From the NCBI RefSeq assembly GCF_047338595.1, contig NZ_JBLFBO010000004.1:124001-188000 (forward strand): 64,000 nt of DNA. The letters are read 5' to 3'. Source of the stretch: Nitrospira_D sp019636945 (GTDB lineage: Bacteria > Nitrospirota > Nitrospiria > Nitrospirales > Nitrospiraceae). Position numbers and translations under genes: made by a program. The first letter of the stretch is position 1. Each line of letters begins with the position of its first letter. The notes under the pieces are model-generated. The model ran no database searches. It was given only the letters and a program-made list of their open reading frames with translations, and was not told the DNA's origin. This document shows positions 53,203-61,814 of the stretch, in pieces.

Positions 53203-53397
53203 TTACCTGGGGCAGGAGGTGGCGGCTCCTTGCGCGGCGACCTCGACAAATTCATGGATGTTCTTGGCGCAGCGTCCGCAACAGCCGTGACACTTGAGGT
53301 CAAACTTGGTTTTAAGTTGGTTGGCCATCACGATTCCGGCTCGACCCGCCGCTCGAACCTCCGACTCGGTGATTCCTTTGCACAGGCACATGTACAT
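53203..53397 (-). CDS. bfd: Bacterioferritin-associated ferredoxin-like [2Fe-2S] protein
   Basis: 64 residues from the ATG at 53397, with AAGGGGG upstream. The Bfd pattern is MCLCKGITESEVRAAGRAG and CHGCCGRCAKNIHEF, giving four cysteines for a [2Fe-2S] cluster. In other bacteria Bfd releases iron from bacterioferritin. No ferritin gene is in the window. Confidence 0.85.
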   Translation of the reverse strand: MYMCLCKGITESEVRAAGRAGIVMANQLKTKFDLKCHGCCGRCAKNIHEFVEVAAQGAATSCPR

Positions 53398-53573
53398 GGA
53401 ATTCCCCCTTTTGCGATTATGAGAAGCATTCTCAGTATGCCAGATGGTGGGTATTCTGTCAACTCGTCCAAAGCGCTCTCCTAGAGGCCTATTTGGTGCC
53501 CATTTCCGAGTCTGTCTGGCTGGAAATGGATAGCAGATGGAATTAAACGATCGGCATAGCGCTCGAGGTGAGC

Positions 53574-54170
53574 ATGTCTGTCCGCACCATCGCATTCAAT
53601 AAGCCCTACGGGGTGCTACCATGTTTTACCGATTCAGAGGGGAGACCGACGCTGGCGGATTATGTCAGTGTACCCGATGTCTATGCGGCGGGGCGTCTTG
53701 ATCAGGACAGCGAGGGACTCATGATCTTGACCTCGGATGGCAACCTTGCCCACCGGATTACCGACCCACAGCATAAGCTACCGAAAGTGTATCTGGTGCA
53801 GGTGGAACGAGTCCCCAATGAACGAGCCGTTACACAACTTAGCCAAGGAGTCGTGCTAGGCGGAACGCGGACGAGACGAGCAACGGTGAGGCTGCTTGCT
53901 GAGGAGCCTATGCTGCCTGAACGTTCAGTGCCGATCAGGTTTCGGAAACACGTCCCAACGGCCTGGCTGGAGATCACGATCCATGAAGGTATGAATCGTC
54001 AAGTTCGCCGCATGACGGCAGCGGTCGGTCATCCCACCTTGCGGCTGGTTCGTATCGCCATTGGCGCCGTTCGTCTAGGCGATCTCAAACCCGGGGAGTG
54101 GCGAGACTTGCAGGAGGATGACATCCCGCCTCTTCGCAGTCGTCCTTCCGCTTCCCGACGCGATGCCTGA
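53574..54170 (+). CDS. rRNA/tRNA pseudouridine synthase (RsuA/RluE type)
   Basis: 198 residues from the ATG at 53574, with GAGGTGA upstream. The catalytic motif GRLDQDSEGLMILTSDG is complete (Asp in RLD). No S4 RNA-binding domain, as in RluE, which modifies 23S rRNA. KPYGVLPCF, VRRMTAAVGHPTLRLVRIAIGAV follow. Most similar by eye to RluE. It is convergent with the peptidase gene, 30 bases away. Confidence 0.9.
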   Translation: MSVRTIAFNKPYGVLPCFTDSEGRPTLADYVSVPDVYAAGRLDQDSEGLMILTSDGNLAHRITDPQHKLPKVYLVQVERVPNERAVTQLSQGVVLGGTRTRRATVRLLAEEPMLPERSVPIRFRKHVPTAWLEITIHEGMNRQVRRMTAAVGHPTLRLVRIAIGAVRLGDLKPGEWRDLQEDDIPPLRSRPSASRRDA

Positions 54171-54200
54171 CATCATCTCTGTCACCACCAATCTTGTGAC

Positions 54201-56003
54201 TTACATCGTTTCTTCCAGCTGTTCGACCATCTCCCGGATCGTATCGAACCCCGATTGCCAGAAGGCTTCGGAAGTCATATCGACACCGACGGTAGCGAGG
54301 ATTTGCTGTGGCGACTGCGAACCGCCGGTGGCCAGGAGATCCAGATACTTCGGGACAAACGCAGGGCCTTGTTCCTTGTACATGCGGTAGAGTGCCAGCA
54401 CGAGCAAGTTCCCAAAGCTGTAGGCGTAGCAGTAGAATGGGCTGGCAAAAATATGGGGAATGGTCAGCCACTCCCATTGAAATTCATCCGGCACTTTGAC
54501 GGCCTTACCAAACTGTTGCCGCAGCTCCTGTCCATAGGTCTTCGCCAATTGATCGGCCGTTGCACCGTCCGCGATCATCTGATGGGCCAACTTTTCAAAA
54601 CGAACGAAGTAGGCTTGCCTCAGTACAGTGGCGTAAATGTCGTCCAATTGGCCCAACAGAAGGCCTTGCTGAACGGCTTTGTTTCGTTCCTGGGACATCA
54701 ACGCGTCGGAGAGTATGCGCTCCCCGAAGACGGATGCCGTTTCCGCCAGGGGCAGTGTTGAATGGAAGGTGAAGGTAGAATGGTCTTTGGCCAGCATGCC
54801 ATGGACGGCATGGCCGAGTTCATGGGCCATAGTCGCAATGTCGCGGGCTTCCCCCGTGTAGTTCAGCATGACATAGGGTGTCATGCCTGGAACGATGCTG
54901 TAGCAGTAGGCGCCGCCCAGTTTGCCTGAGCGTGTCGGGGCGTCGATATGTCGATCTCGAAACACTTGCTCTGCTAATTCCGCCAGGCGAGGTGAAAAGC
55001 CCCGGTACGCGTCGAGCACCATCGTGATGGCATCAGCGTATCGGTATTTTTTTGTCTCTGTCCGGTGCGGCGCGTAGAGATGGTATCGGCTCATCGATTT
55101 GATTTTGCAGATCTTGGCTTTGAGTTTGAAATAGGTTTGAAAGATGTCGGCGTTCTTCGCGCAGGACGCCAGGAGGACGTCGACGGCCTGGTCCGGTACG
55201 TCGTTGCTGAGATTGCGACTGGCGATGGGAGAAGAAAAACGGCGGAGCCCGAGGTTTTCCGATTTCAGATCATTCACGAGCGTTTTGTAGATCTCTCCCA
55301 ACAAGTCGCGCTGGGTTGCAAAGACACGATAGAGTTCCTGATAGGCAGCCTGACGGACAGGAGCCTTCGGGTTCCGCACGTAGGTCATCAGTTCTTCCCG
55401 ATTGACGCTCTTTTTCTTTCCGCCGACGGTTATGGTGAAGGTGAATCCGTTTGTCACGACATCGTAGAGGGTGTGGACGGCGCTTCGGCCCGTGACGTTT
55501 TTGAGGTTGAGGATCTTTTCTTCCGGCTCGGACATGGTGTGCGGCTTGAAGCGCCGGATGGTCTCCAGGTGATAGCGCAGATCGCCCGCATCAGCCATCA
55601 GGCGCGCCGCATTGACGTCGTCTACGCCCTGCCACCAGAGTTCGAAGAACAGCAATCGATTCGTCAGGCCGGTCAGCTGTTCTTCCACCCGGGTCTTCAA
55701 TGAACGAGCATCGGCATCTTTCGTGTTTTCGGAAAACCGCAGATAGGTATAGGCCCCGAGACGCGATGCGCCCTGTGCGATCTCCTCGCTGAGCTGGAGC
55801 ACCTTGAGAAAATCATGGCTGGACATGGAGGGGGTCACTGTCGATCGTGCGGCTTCTATCTTCATGACCTTCGATTCCAGATCGGCAAGCTGGGCGGCGA
55901 TGTCAGCCACTGGATCGTTGACCAGCTGGGTAAGGTCCCATCGGTCTGGAAAGGTCGAGCGGCTTCGTTTGGTGACAGGTTGCTTCGCGGATGTTCGGGC
56001 CAT
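54201..56003 (-). CDS. pepF: M3-family oligoendopeptidase F-like
   Basis: 600 residues, cytoplasmic zinc peptidase that cleaves short peptides. The active site HELGHAVHG is complete, with VMLNYTGEARDIATMAHE before it. The N-terminal helical half (RTSAKQPVTKRSRSTFPDRWDLTQLV onward) is normal. No signal peptide. Divergent from the hypothetical pair at 56148, separated by about 140 bases, where a promoter for each could lie. Confidence 0.94.
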   Translation of the reverse strand: MARTSAKQPVTKRSRSTFPDRWDLTQLVNDPVADIAAQLADLESKVMKIEAARSTVTPSMSSHDFLKVLQLSEEIAQGASRLGAYTYLRFSENTKDADARSLKTRVEEQLTGLTNRLLFFELWWQGVDDVNAARLMADAGDLRYHLETIRRFKPHTMSEPEEKILNLKNVTGRSAVHTLYDVVTNGFTFTITVGGKKKSVNREELMTYVRNPKAPVRQAAYQELYRVFATQRDLLGEIYKTLVNDLKSENLGLRRFSSPIASRNLSNDVPDQAVDVLLASCAKNADIFQTYFKLKAKICKIKSMSRYHLYAPHRTETKKYRYADAITMVLDAYRGFSPRLAELAEQVFRDRHIDAPTRSGKLGGAYCYSIVPGMTPYVMLNYTGEARDIATMAHELGHAVHGMLAKDHSTFTFHSTLPLAETASVFGERILSDALMSQERNKAVQQGLLLGQLDDIYATVLRQAYFVRFEKLAHQMIADGATADQLAKTYGQELRQQFGKAVKVPDEFQWEWLTIPHIFASPFYCYAYSFGNLLVLALYRMYKEQGPAFVPKYLDLLATGGSQSPQQILATVGVDMTSEAFWQSGFDTIREMVEQLEETM

Positions 56004-56147
56004 CGGGTACTCCTTGATACGTGAATCGAATAATGGCCGATCATATCATCGGTCTCATTCGGGAGAAGAGAAAAATGTGAGGCCGCAGGCGGAACCTGCA
56101 TACACGCATTGACGGAGGCGTCGAGAATGTGACAGGTTTTTAGCGTC

Positions 56148-56483
56148 GTGGCCATGACTGAACAAGAAATCAATCGTGCCATTCAATATGTGACGGCCAG
56201 CACGTCGTATGGAAAGGATATGGTCGCCGAGATCTTGCACATTGGACTGGGTGAACTTGTGACGTTGGCGACGCAGTCCAGCCGGCAGTTCGACCGGGAG
56301 ACGCTCTTGGAGTACGTATCACAATGGACGATCAGGCAAACTGGTCAGCCGGAACCGCTGGTCCGTGAGGTGTTGGGTTGTGCCGGTCGATGGTTGGACG
56401 ATTTGTATGAAGAGGTGGCACAGCGTCGACCGGAGTCGCTTGGCTTATCACCCAACGATGATGAAGATTCGGCATCGGTATGA
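56148..56483 (+). CDS. Hypothetical helical protein
   Basis: 111 residues (GTG at 56148 or ATG at 56154): MTEQEINRAIQYVTASTSYGKDMVAEILHIGLGELVTLATQ. Mostly alpha-helical, with an acidic tail. Unrecognised family. It ends three bases before the next gene in the same direction, so the pair is probably an operon. Confidence 0.65.
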   Translation: MAMTEQEINRAIQYVTASTSYGKDMVAEILHIGLGELVTLATQSSRQFDRETLLEYVSQWTIRQTGQPEPLVREVLGCAGRWLDDLYEEVAQRRPESLGLSPNDDEDSASV

Positions 56484-56486
56484 ACG

Positions 56487-57332
56487 ATGGCGAGATTTCG
56501 TCCACGAAAGACGGTCAGGTTGGTTGCACCGCTTCACGGTGAGCATCCAGCGCACGTGCCCGCGTGGAAGCGAGAGGAACAAGGCCTGTCGCGGAGTCTC
56601 CACGACCGGTGGTCGGCCCTCCATCGGCACTGTACGGATCAATCGAGCCATCTGCGCCTCAACCGACTCGTTCGTCGTCTCACACACTATGATTATGGGG
56701 TGAGGGAATCCGCGCTCGCTGAATTGGAATTGGCGACCCAGCTGATTTGCACCGGGGCCCACGTCACGTTTCTGCCGGAATCCCAAGCCCGCACAGCCGA
56801 TCTCGAATGCCGCGTCGGAGGTGAACGGTTCTTCGTGGAAGTCACCACGATGGTGGGGTCAGCGGAGCGGCAACGATTGCCGGTGCGTGGGCTTGATCTC
56901 GATGAGGTTGCTGGTGAGGAGGAAGATCGTGGGGTGATTCTCACCCACCGGATTCTGGCGCGTATTCGTCAGAAGGCCAAACAACTCGCCGACTATTGTG
57001 ATCCGGTCGTGCTCGGGATTTCGATCCCACGGGCCGATCTGCAGGGTGACAGAGCGACTAGGCCGGAAGAGATCTGGTTGGATCTGAAAATGCTGGCCGG
57101 CACGGTGACGGTGCTCTTGATGAGTCTTCGTTCAATCAGTGCGGTGGTGATTTCGTTGTGGGATGTTGAGCCTTTGCCGTCAAAAGCCGGGACCAGATTG
57201 GCTAATGTCGAAGTGATGGAGCGTCCACAACACCAGAAAGCTCAACCACGAGTGCGGTTGTTGATTCAGAACCCACGCGCATTAGCCTCATTCTCCGAAC
57301 TGCAGAGGGACTCTATTGGTCAACTATTGTAA
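56487..57332 (+). CDS. Possible PD-(D/E)XK-fold nuclease-like protein
   Basis: 281 residues. Central ESALAELELATQLICTGAHVTFLPESQARTADLECRVGGERFFVEVTTM suggests a restriction-endonuclease-like core: D (of ADLECR) and E-V-T (of FVEVTT), but the catalytic lysine is not obvious. The N-terminus is basic (MARFRPRKTVRLVAPLHGEHPAHVPAWKREEQ). No helicase or methylase is beside it. Could be an inactive or alternative member of the superfamily; assignment is tentative. It is likely co-transcribed with the 111-residue gene. Confidence 0.55.
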   Translation: MARFRPRKTVRLVAPLHGEHPAHVPAWKREEQGLSRSLHDRWSALHRHCTDQSSHLRLNRLVRRLTHYDYGVRESALAELELATQLICTGAHVTFLPESQARTADLECRVGGERFFVEVTTMVGSAERQRLPVRGLDLDEVAGEEEDRGVILTHRILARIRQKAKQLADYCDPVVLGISIPRADLQGDRATRPEEIWLDLKMLAGTVTVLLMSLRSISAVVISLWDVEPLPSKAGTRLANVEVMERPQHQKAQPRVRLLIQNPRALASFSELQRDSIGQLL

Positions 57333-57400
57333 CTGTGCCGTACTGTCATTATTCTGCTCACGAGCTCAGAGTAAAGAGGCCGTCGACGAGTCACAACACG

Positions 57401-57718
57401 TCAGGAAGGTACTGAGCCTTTGAGCAGTTCGAGATTCTTCGTTACCATGGCATCACCATTCTTGGTGGAGACATCGATGCCAGTTGCACAGATTGTACGG
57501 CATTCGTCGATCCGATTCAGTTTATGGAGTGACTGTGCCAGTGCAAAGTAGGCGGCGGAGTAGGTCGGCTTCACTGTGATGCATTGTTGTAGCGCCTTGG
57601 CGGCTTCTTCAAAATTCCCATCGTCCATATAGGCTTTCCCCAAGCCAAACCAGGCCACATCGTCGTTCGGATCGATGGCGAGCACTTTCTTGAGCGGTTC
57701 AATTCTAGGATTTGGCAT
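57401..57718 (-). CDS. Small TPR protein
   Basis: 105 residues with about two tetratricopeptide repeats: PNDDVAWFGLGKAYMDDGNFEEAAKALQQCI and PTYSAAYFALAQSLHKLNRIDECRTIC. The rest is a short C-terminal tail. No signal peptide. A protein-interaction adaptor; the partner is unknown. Confidence 0.85.
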   Translation of the reverse strand: MPNPRIEPLKKVLAIDPNDDVAWFGLGKAYMDDGNFEEAAKALQQCITVKPTYSAAYFALAQSLHKLNRIDECRTICATGIDVSTKNGDAMVTKNLELLKGSVPS

Positions 57719-57804
57719 TATTCCCCTCCGTGTGAGGACGATAGCAGCGCCACTCGTACATTGTCTATGACGTTTTCTGCGTGATAATCTGACGGTCGAT
57801 GCGT

Positions 57805-57900
57805 CCAGAGTTTTACGTTTCAGGTTTCTTGTTTCGAGTCACGACTGCCTGAAACCTGGAACTCGAAACTGAAGTCACGAACGACGCTTCACATTTCACT
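57805..57900. repeat. Intergenic repeat of the GTTTCA/GTGAAAC type (copy 2)
   Basis: Words TTACGTTTCAGGTTTC, GCCTGAAACCTGGAACTCGAAACT and ACGAACGACGCTTCACATTTCA form inverted and direct repeats. They echo the block at 2540-2725. Just upstream of the histone-deacetylase gene. Confidence 0.65.
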
Positions 57901-57916
57901 CATCACGGTATTTGTT

Positions 57917-58861
57917 GTGGGCAAAACGGGCCTCGTCTACCATCCAGCGTTTCTTGAGCATGACATGGGACCGGGACATCCGGAATCACCCAACCGGCTT
58001 CGTGCGATCATACAGCGATTGGAAGAGAGTGGAACAGCCGCTCGCCTGACCCGCATCGAGCCCCGACGGGCTGAAGATGAGTGGATTACGCAGGTTCATT
58101 CACCGGCTTATGTGGCGTCGTTGAATCGGCATGCGCCCACGGAGGGGCGTGTCTCACTGGATCCGGATACCTCGATGTCGTCGGGCTCGTTGCATGCTGC
58201 CTACTTAGCCGCGGGTGGTGCCTTGGCAGCGGTCGATGCCATCATGGCCGATCAGGTGGAGCACGTCTTTTGTGCTGTCCGTCCGCCAGGACATCATGCT
58301 GAAGCTGGACGTGCGATGGGGTTCTGTCTCTTCAATAACGTGGCGATCGCCGCGCGCTATGTCCAAAAGAAATACGGGCTCACCAAGGTGCTCATCGTCG
58401 ATTGGGACGTGCACCATGGGAATGGGACACAGCACAGTTTTGAGGAGGATCCCTCCGTGCTCTTTTTCAGTACTCATCAATATCCCCACTACCCCGGCAC
58501 AGGTCGAGGGACCGAGCGAGGCAAGGGGGCTGGCGAGGGGTTTACCATCAATGTGCCGATGGAGGCCGGAGAGGGCGATGAGGAGTACCACAACATCTTT
58601 CTCAAAGCACTTGTACCGGCGGCTGATGCATTCAAACCAGAGTTTGTGATCATCTCGGCGGGATTCGACGCACACAAAGACGATCCATTGGCCAGTATGG
58701 GGTTGACGGAAGCTGGGTATACGGATCTGACGAACATCGTAGCTGGGGTTGCCAAACACCATGCAAAGGGCCGCATCTTCTCGTCGCTGGAGGGAGGCTA
58801 CAACCTTACCGCACTGGCAGGGTCCGTTGATGCGCATGTTAACGCGCTTCTGAACTGTTGA
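57917..58861 (+). CDS. Histone deacetylase/AcuC/AphA-type amidohydrolase
   Basis: 314 residues, start GTG at 57917. The zinc-dependent deacetylase family, which in bacteria removes acetyl groups from small molecules or proteins. Motifs: DMGPGHPESPNRLRAI, CAVRPPGHHAEAGRAMGFCLFNNVAIA and DWDVHHGNGTQHSFEEDPSVLFFSTHQ, then AGFDAHKDDPLASM. All metal ligands are present. It is likely cytoplasmic; substrate is unknown. Confidence 0.94.
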   Translation: MGKTGLVYHPAFLEHDMGPGHPESPNRLRAIIQRLEESGTAARLTRIEPRRAEDEWITQVHSPAYVASLNRHAPTEGRVSLDPDTSMSSGSLHAAYLAAGGALAAVDAIMADQVEHVFCAVRPPGHHAEAGRAMGFCLFNNVAIAARYVQKKYGLTKVLIVDWDVHHGNGTQHSFEEDPSVLFFSTHQYPHYPGTGRGTERGKGAGEGFTINVPMEAGEGDEEYHNIFLKALVPAADAFKPEFVIISAGFDAHKDDPLASMGLTEAGYTDLTNIVAGVAKHHAKGRIFSSLEGGYNLTALAGSVDAHVNALLNC

Positions 58862-58895
58862 ACTGTACACCGAAGATTGTAAGAGGACCGACATC

Positions 58896-59774
58896 GTGAC
58901 ACATCCACTCTTGATCGATACCGATACACTGCAGCAACAGCTAGGTCGGCCTGGCCTCGTCGTCATCGACGTTCGAGGCAGAGCGGCCTATGAATTCGGT
59001 GGCCATATTCCTGGCGCCGTCCATTCGACCTGGCATGAGTACAGTGACCCCAACGCCGTCGCGAAGGGACTGCTGAATCCAGACCTCGGCCAGATTGAGC
59101 AGATCCTTCGTCGTCTTGGGATCAATCACGACAGTGACGTTGTGATCTATTCGAATCCCTTCGACAATTGGGGCGATGAAGGGCGGATGTTTTGGATGTT
59201 GGAACATCTGGGCCACCCACGCCTGCGGATTCTGGATGGAGGATGGGTAAAGTGGACTGCAGAGAAGCGGCCTTTTGCACATGGGTCGGTGTCGTCAACG
59301 ATGGGGAACTTTACGGCGCGACCGGTGCCCGCGTTGATGATGGTGAAAGACGATCTGAAAACGATCGTGAAGATGTCTCATCCCCAGACCGCGATTCTGG
59401 ATGCGCGGAGCGTTGAAGAGTACCTTGGAAAAGAAGTATCGGGCATCCCCAGACCGGGGCATATTCCGTCAGCCATTCATTTGGCGTGGAACGGATTTTT
59501 GAATAAGGATGCCACGATCAAGGACGTCACGATAATCAAGGAAATGCTGGAGGCGAAAGGGGTTCATCCTGGTCAGGATGTAATTTGCTACTGTACCGGC
59601 GGGGTACGATCGGCCTGGCTCTACTTTATTCTCAAGCTGGTGGGATATCCAAGGGTCAGCAACTATCCAGGATCATGGTGGGAGTGGAGTCGGGACTTCG
59701 CCGCGCCGGTCGAGAAGGACTTGCAGGCCCTGCAGAAAATTCTTGGATTTTCTTCGGCACCCCAAGCTTCTTGA
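58896..59774 (+). CDS. Thiosulfate/3-mercaptopyruvate sulfurtransferase
   Basis: 292 residues, GTG start. Two rhodanese domains: the first (VIDVRGRAAYEFGGHIPGAV) inactive-like, the second with the active cysteine in VICYCTGGVRSAW. Transfers sulfur from a thiosulfate or mercaptopyruvate donor. The CTGGVR loop is closer to rhodanese-type than the CRKGVT of classical enzymes, so the true donor is uncertain. It may help detoxify cyanide or supply sulfur. Confidence 0.92.
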   Translation: MTHPLLIDTDTLQQQLGRPGLVVIDVRGRAAYEFGGHIPGAVHSTWHEYSDPNAVAKGLLNPDLGQIEQILRRLGINHDSDVVIYSNPFDNWGDEGRMFWMLEHLGHPRLRILDGGWVKWTAEKRPFAHGSVSSTMGNFTARPVPALMMVKDDLKTIVKMSHPQTAILDARSVEEYLGKEVSGIPRPGHIPSAIHLAWNGFLNKDATIKDVTIIKEMLEAKGVHPGQDVICYCTGGVRSAWLYFILKLVGYPRVSNYPGSWWEWSRDFAAPVEKDLQALQKILGFSSAPQAS

Positions 59775-59860
59775 CAGCCGCGAGACACGCTGTGTAAGGT
59801 CATTTCATAGGAAGTCGGTGTCGTCTGAACTGCGAATTTTCACCCATCAAGGAGGCAGCC

Positions 59861-60208
59861 ATGATGAGAAGAATTCTTCGTGGTGCGTTGGTAGTGATTG
59901 GAGGCGGCCTGTTACTCGGGGCGCCGTTGTTCAATGGTGTCGCACTGGCAGGTGACAAGCATGTGGCGGAAGCGGTCGAACATGCGAGGGGTGCGGCATC
60001 GCATGGTAAAGAAGGCCATGCCGACGCCTGTGTGCAGCATGCAGAAGAAGCGCTGAAGCATGCGACGGCTGCGGGTGGGAAAAACCCACATTTACTCGAA
60101 GGCGTCAAGCATCTGACGGAAGCGGTGAAGCATGGCAAAGCCGGACATGCGGAGGCATGCACGGAACACGCTGAGGGCGGCGCCACGCATCTGGCTGAAG
60201 TGAAATAA
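59861..60208 (+). CDS. smbP: SmbP-type small metal-binding protein
   Basis: 115 residues. A signal peptide (ALVVIGGGLLLGAPLFNGVALAG) precedes a His-rich helical body: DKHVAEAVEHARGAASHGKEGHADACVQHAEEALKH. The repeated GHAxxCxxHAEEAxKH pattern is that of the small metal-binding protein SmbP of Nitrosomonas, a periplasmic four-helix-bundle-type protein binding Cu and other metals. AAGGAGG is upstream. Likely guards against copper in the periplasm. Confidence 0.88.
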   Translation: MMRRILRGALVVIGGGLLLGAPLFNGVALAGDKHVAEAVEHARGAASHGKEGHADACVQHAEEALKHATAAGGKNPHLLEGVKHLTEAVKHGKAGHAEACTEHAEGGATHLAEVK

Positions 60209-60250
60209 CGTCAAGAGCCGATAATTGTCGGCTGCCAGCTGAGATTTTGG

Positions 60251-60277
60251 ACGGGCAGGGACACAATCCCTGCCCGT
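60251..60277 (+). terminator. Hairpin after smbP
   Basis: ACGGGCAGGG (60251-60260) pairs with CCCTGCCCGT (60268-60277) around ACACAAT, followed by TCTTGT. It separates smbP from the nitrilase-family gene. Confidence 0.65.
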
Positions 60278-60299
60278 TCTTGTATGCAAGGAGCATCCT

Positions 60300-61091
60300 G
60301 TGCGAGTCGGCTTCTACCAATTCGATTCGCAATTCGGGGAAGTCGCTGCGAATCTTGATGTGGTGACGGCGAAGCTGGAGCAGGCAGATGCCGATCTGCT
60401 CATACTCCCGGAGTTGTTCGCGTCCGGGTATCAGTTCGTGTCTCGTGAGGAGGTACAGAGGCTGGCCGAGCCGGTTCCCGATGGCCCGACAGTTCGTCGG
60501 CTGGTCGATATCGCAAAACGCCGCAAGATGCATCTTGTGGCAGGGCTCCCTGAGCGATCCGGGTCAGTCTGTTACAACTCGGCTGTGGTCGTGGGGCCAT
60601 CTGGATTTCTGGGGTGTTACCGAAAAACCCATCTGTTTTACGAAGAGACCCAGTTCTTCACGCCGGGTGATTCCGGCTTTCTGGTGTGGGATATCGGTAT
60701 CGCCAAGATCGGTGTCATGATTTGTTTCGATTGGTACTATCCGGAGGCTGCTCGGACATTAGCGATACAGGGCGCTGAGATTATCTGCCATCCCTCCAAC
60801 CTCGTCTTGCCGAACTGCCCGGATTCGATGCCCGTTCGGTGCCTTGAAAATCGAGTGTTTGCCGTGACATGCAACCGGATCGGTCGGGAAGCACGCGGTG
60901 AGAAGGATCCATTGACCTATATCGGACAGAGTGAAATCGTCACACCGAAAGGCGTGATCACGCAGAGAGCGTCTCGTGATAAAGAAGAACTGACCATCAT
61001 TGAGATCGATCCGGCTGAAGCCCGCAATAAAAGTCTCAATTGCTATAACGATCTGTTTCGTGACCGGCGTGCGTCCCTGTACAAGCTATAA
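60300..61091 (+). CDS. Carbon-nitrogen hydrolase (nitrilase superfamily)
   Basis: 263 residues, GTG start at 60300 after GCAAGGAGCATCCT. Catalytic triad of the family: Glu in LLILPELFASGYQF, Lys in CYRKTHLFYEE and Cys in IGVMICFDWYYPEA. These enzymes hydrolyse amides or nitriles such as omega-amides. The substrate is unknown; the length and spacing are normal for the amidase-type branch. Confidence 0.93.
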   Translation: MRVGFYQFDSQFGEVAANLDVVTAKLEQADADLLILPELFASGYQFVSREEVQRLAEPVPDGPTVRRLVDIAKRRKMHLVAGLPERSGSVCYNSAVVVGPSGFLGCYRKTHLFYEETQFFTPGDSGFLVWDIGIAKIGVMICFDWYYPEAARTLAIQGAEIICHPSNLVLPNCPDSMPVRCLENRVFAVTCNRIGREARGEKDPLTYIGQSEIVTPKGVITQRASRDKEELTIIEIDPAEARNKSLNCYNDLFRDRRASLYKL

Positions 61092-61153
61092 CCGTTCACA
61101 TGTATTCTGTCCGGAGCTTGCGCAAGTCGCATGGGCAGGGTAGGATTTCGCTT

Positions 61154-61714
61154 ATGAGTACGGAACTCCGGAAGGGCATGTTTCTGATCGCCGCTCCAGC
61201 CCTGCGCGATCCAAATTTTCGCCAGACCGTGGTGTTGCTGTGCGAACATGGACCGGAAGGGGCGCTGGGTGTCATTGTGAATCGGCCCACTGCTATGTCC
61301 ATTTCTGAGGCGCTGCCGCAGATTCCCGTCATCGAAGGTACAGGGCATGTCCTCTATGCCGGCGGTCCCGTACAAACGAATCAAGTGATGTTGCTCTACC
61401 GGGGCGACCAATTTCCGGACAACGCCCACCATGTCTTCGACGGAGTCTGTCTCGGCGGAGATATCGGGATGGTCGAACGCATTCTGACTGCGGCCGGCAC
61501 TAAAGAATTCTTCAGGGCCTATCTCGGCTATTCCGGATGGGGGCCAGGCCAGCTGGAAGGCGAGATGAAAACCGGCTCGTGGATTATCCTTCCGGCCGAT
61601 CCTCAAGCGGTGTTTGAAAAGGATCCGACGCGTGTGTGGGGAGACATCTTGTGCACGTTGGGCGAAGCCTATCAGCCCTACGCGGAGATGCCGTTCGATC
61701 CATCCTGCAACTAA
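61154..61714 (+). CDS. yqgE: YqgE/AlgH family protein
   Basis: 186 residues from the ATG at 61154. It carries the family signature: KGMFLIAAPALRDPNFRQTVVLLCEHGPEGALGVIVNRP, then VLYAGGPVQTNQVMLLY and YSGWGPGQLEGEM. Role is unknown, and a membership in the YqgE family is clear. The first ATG at 61100 adds an unlikely basic N-terminus, so 61154 is chosen. Confidence 0.93.
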   Translation: MSTELRKGMFLIAAPALRDPNFRQTVVLLCEHGPEGALGVIVNRPTAMSISEALPQIPVIEGTGHVLYAGGPVQTNQVMLLYRGDQFPDNAHHVFDGVCLGGDIGMVERILTAAGTKEFFRAYLGYSGWGPGQLEGEMKTGSWIILPADPQAVFEKDPTRVWGDILCTLGEAYQPYAEMPFDPSCN

Positions 61715-61814
61715 ATCCTCTCCTCTTGCTTCTCTCCTCATCACTCACGCATCATTGGCAAAGAAAATAGCGGCGAGTGTTAAGGCTGTATTCATTCTCG
61801 TAGGGGAGAGATTT

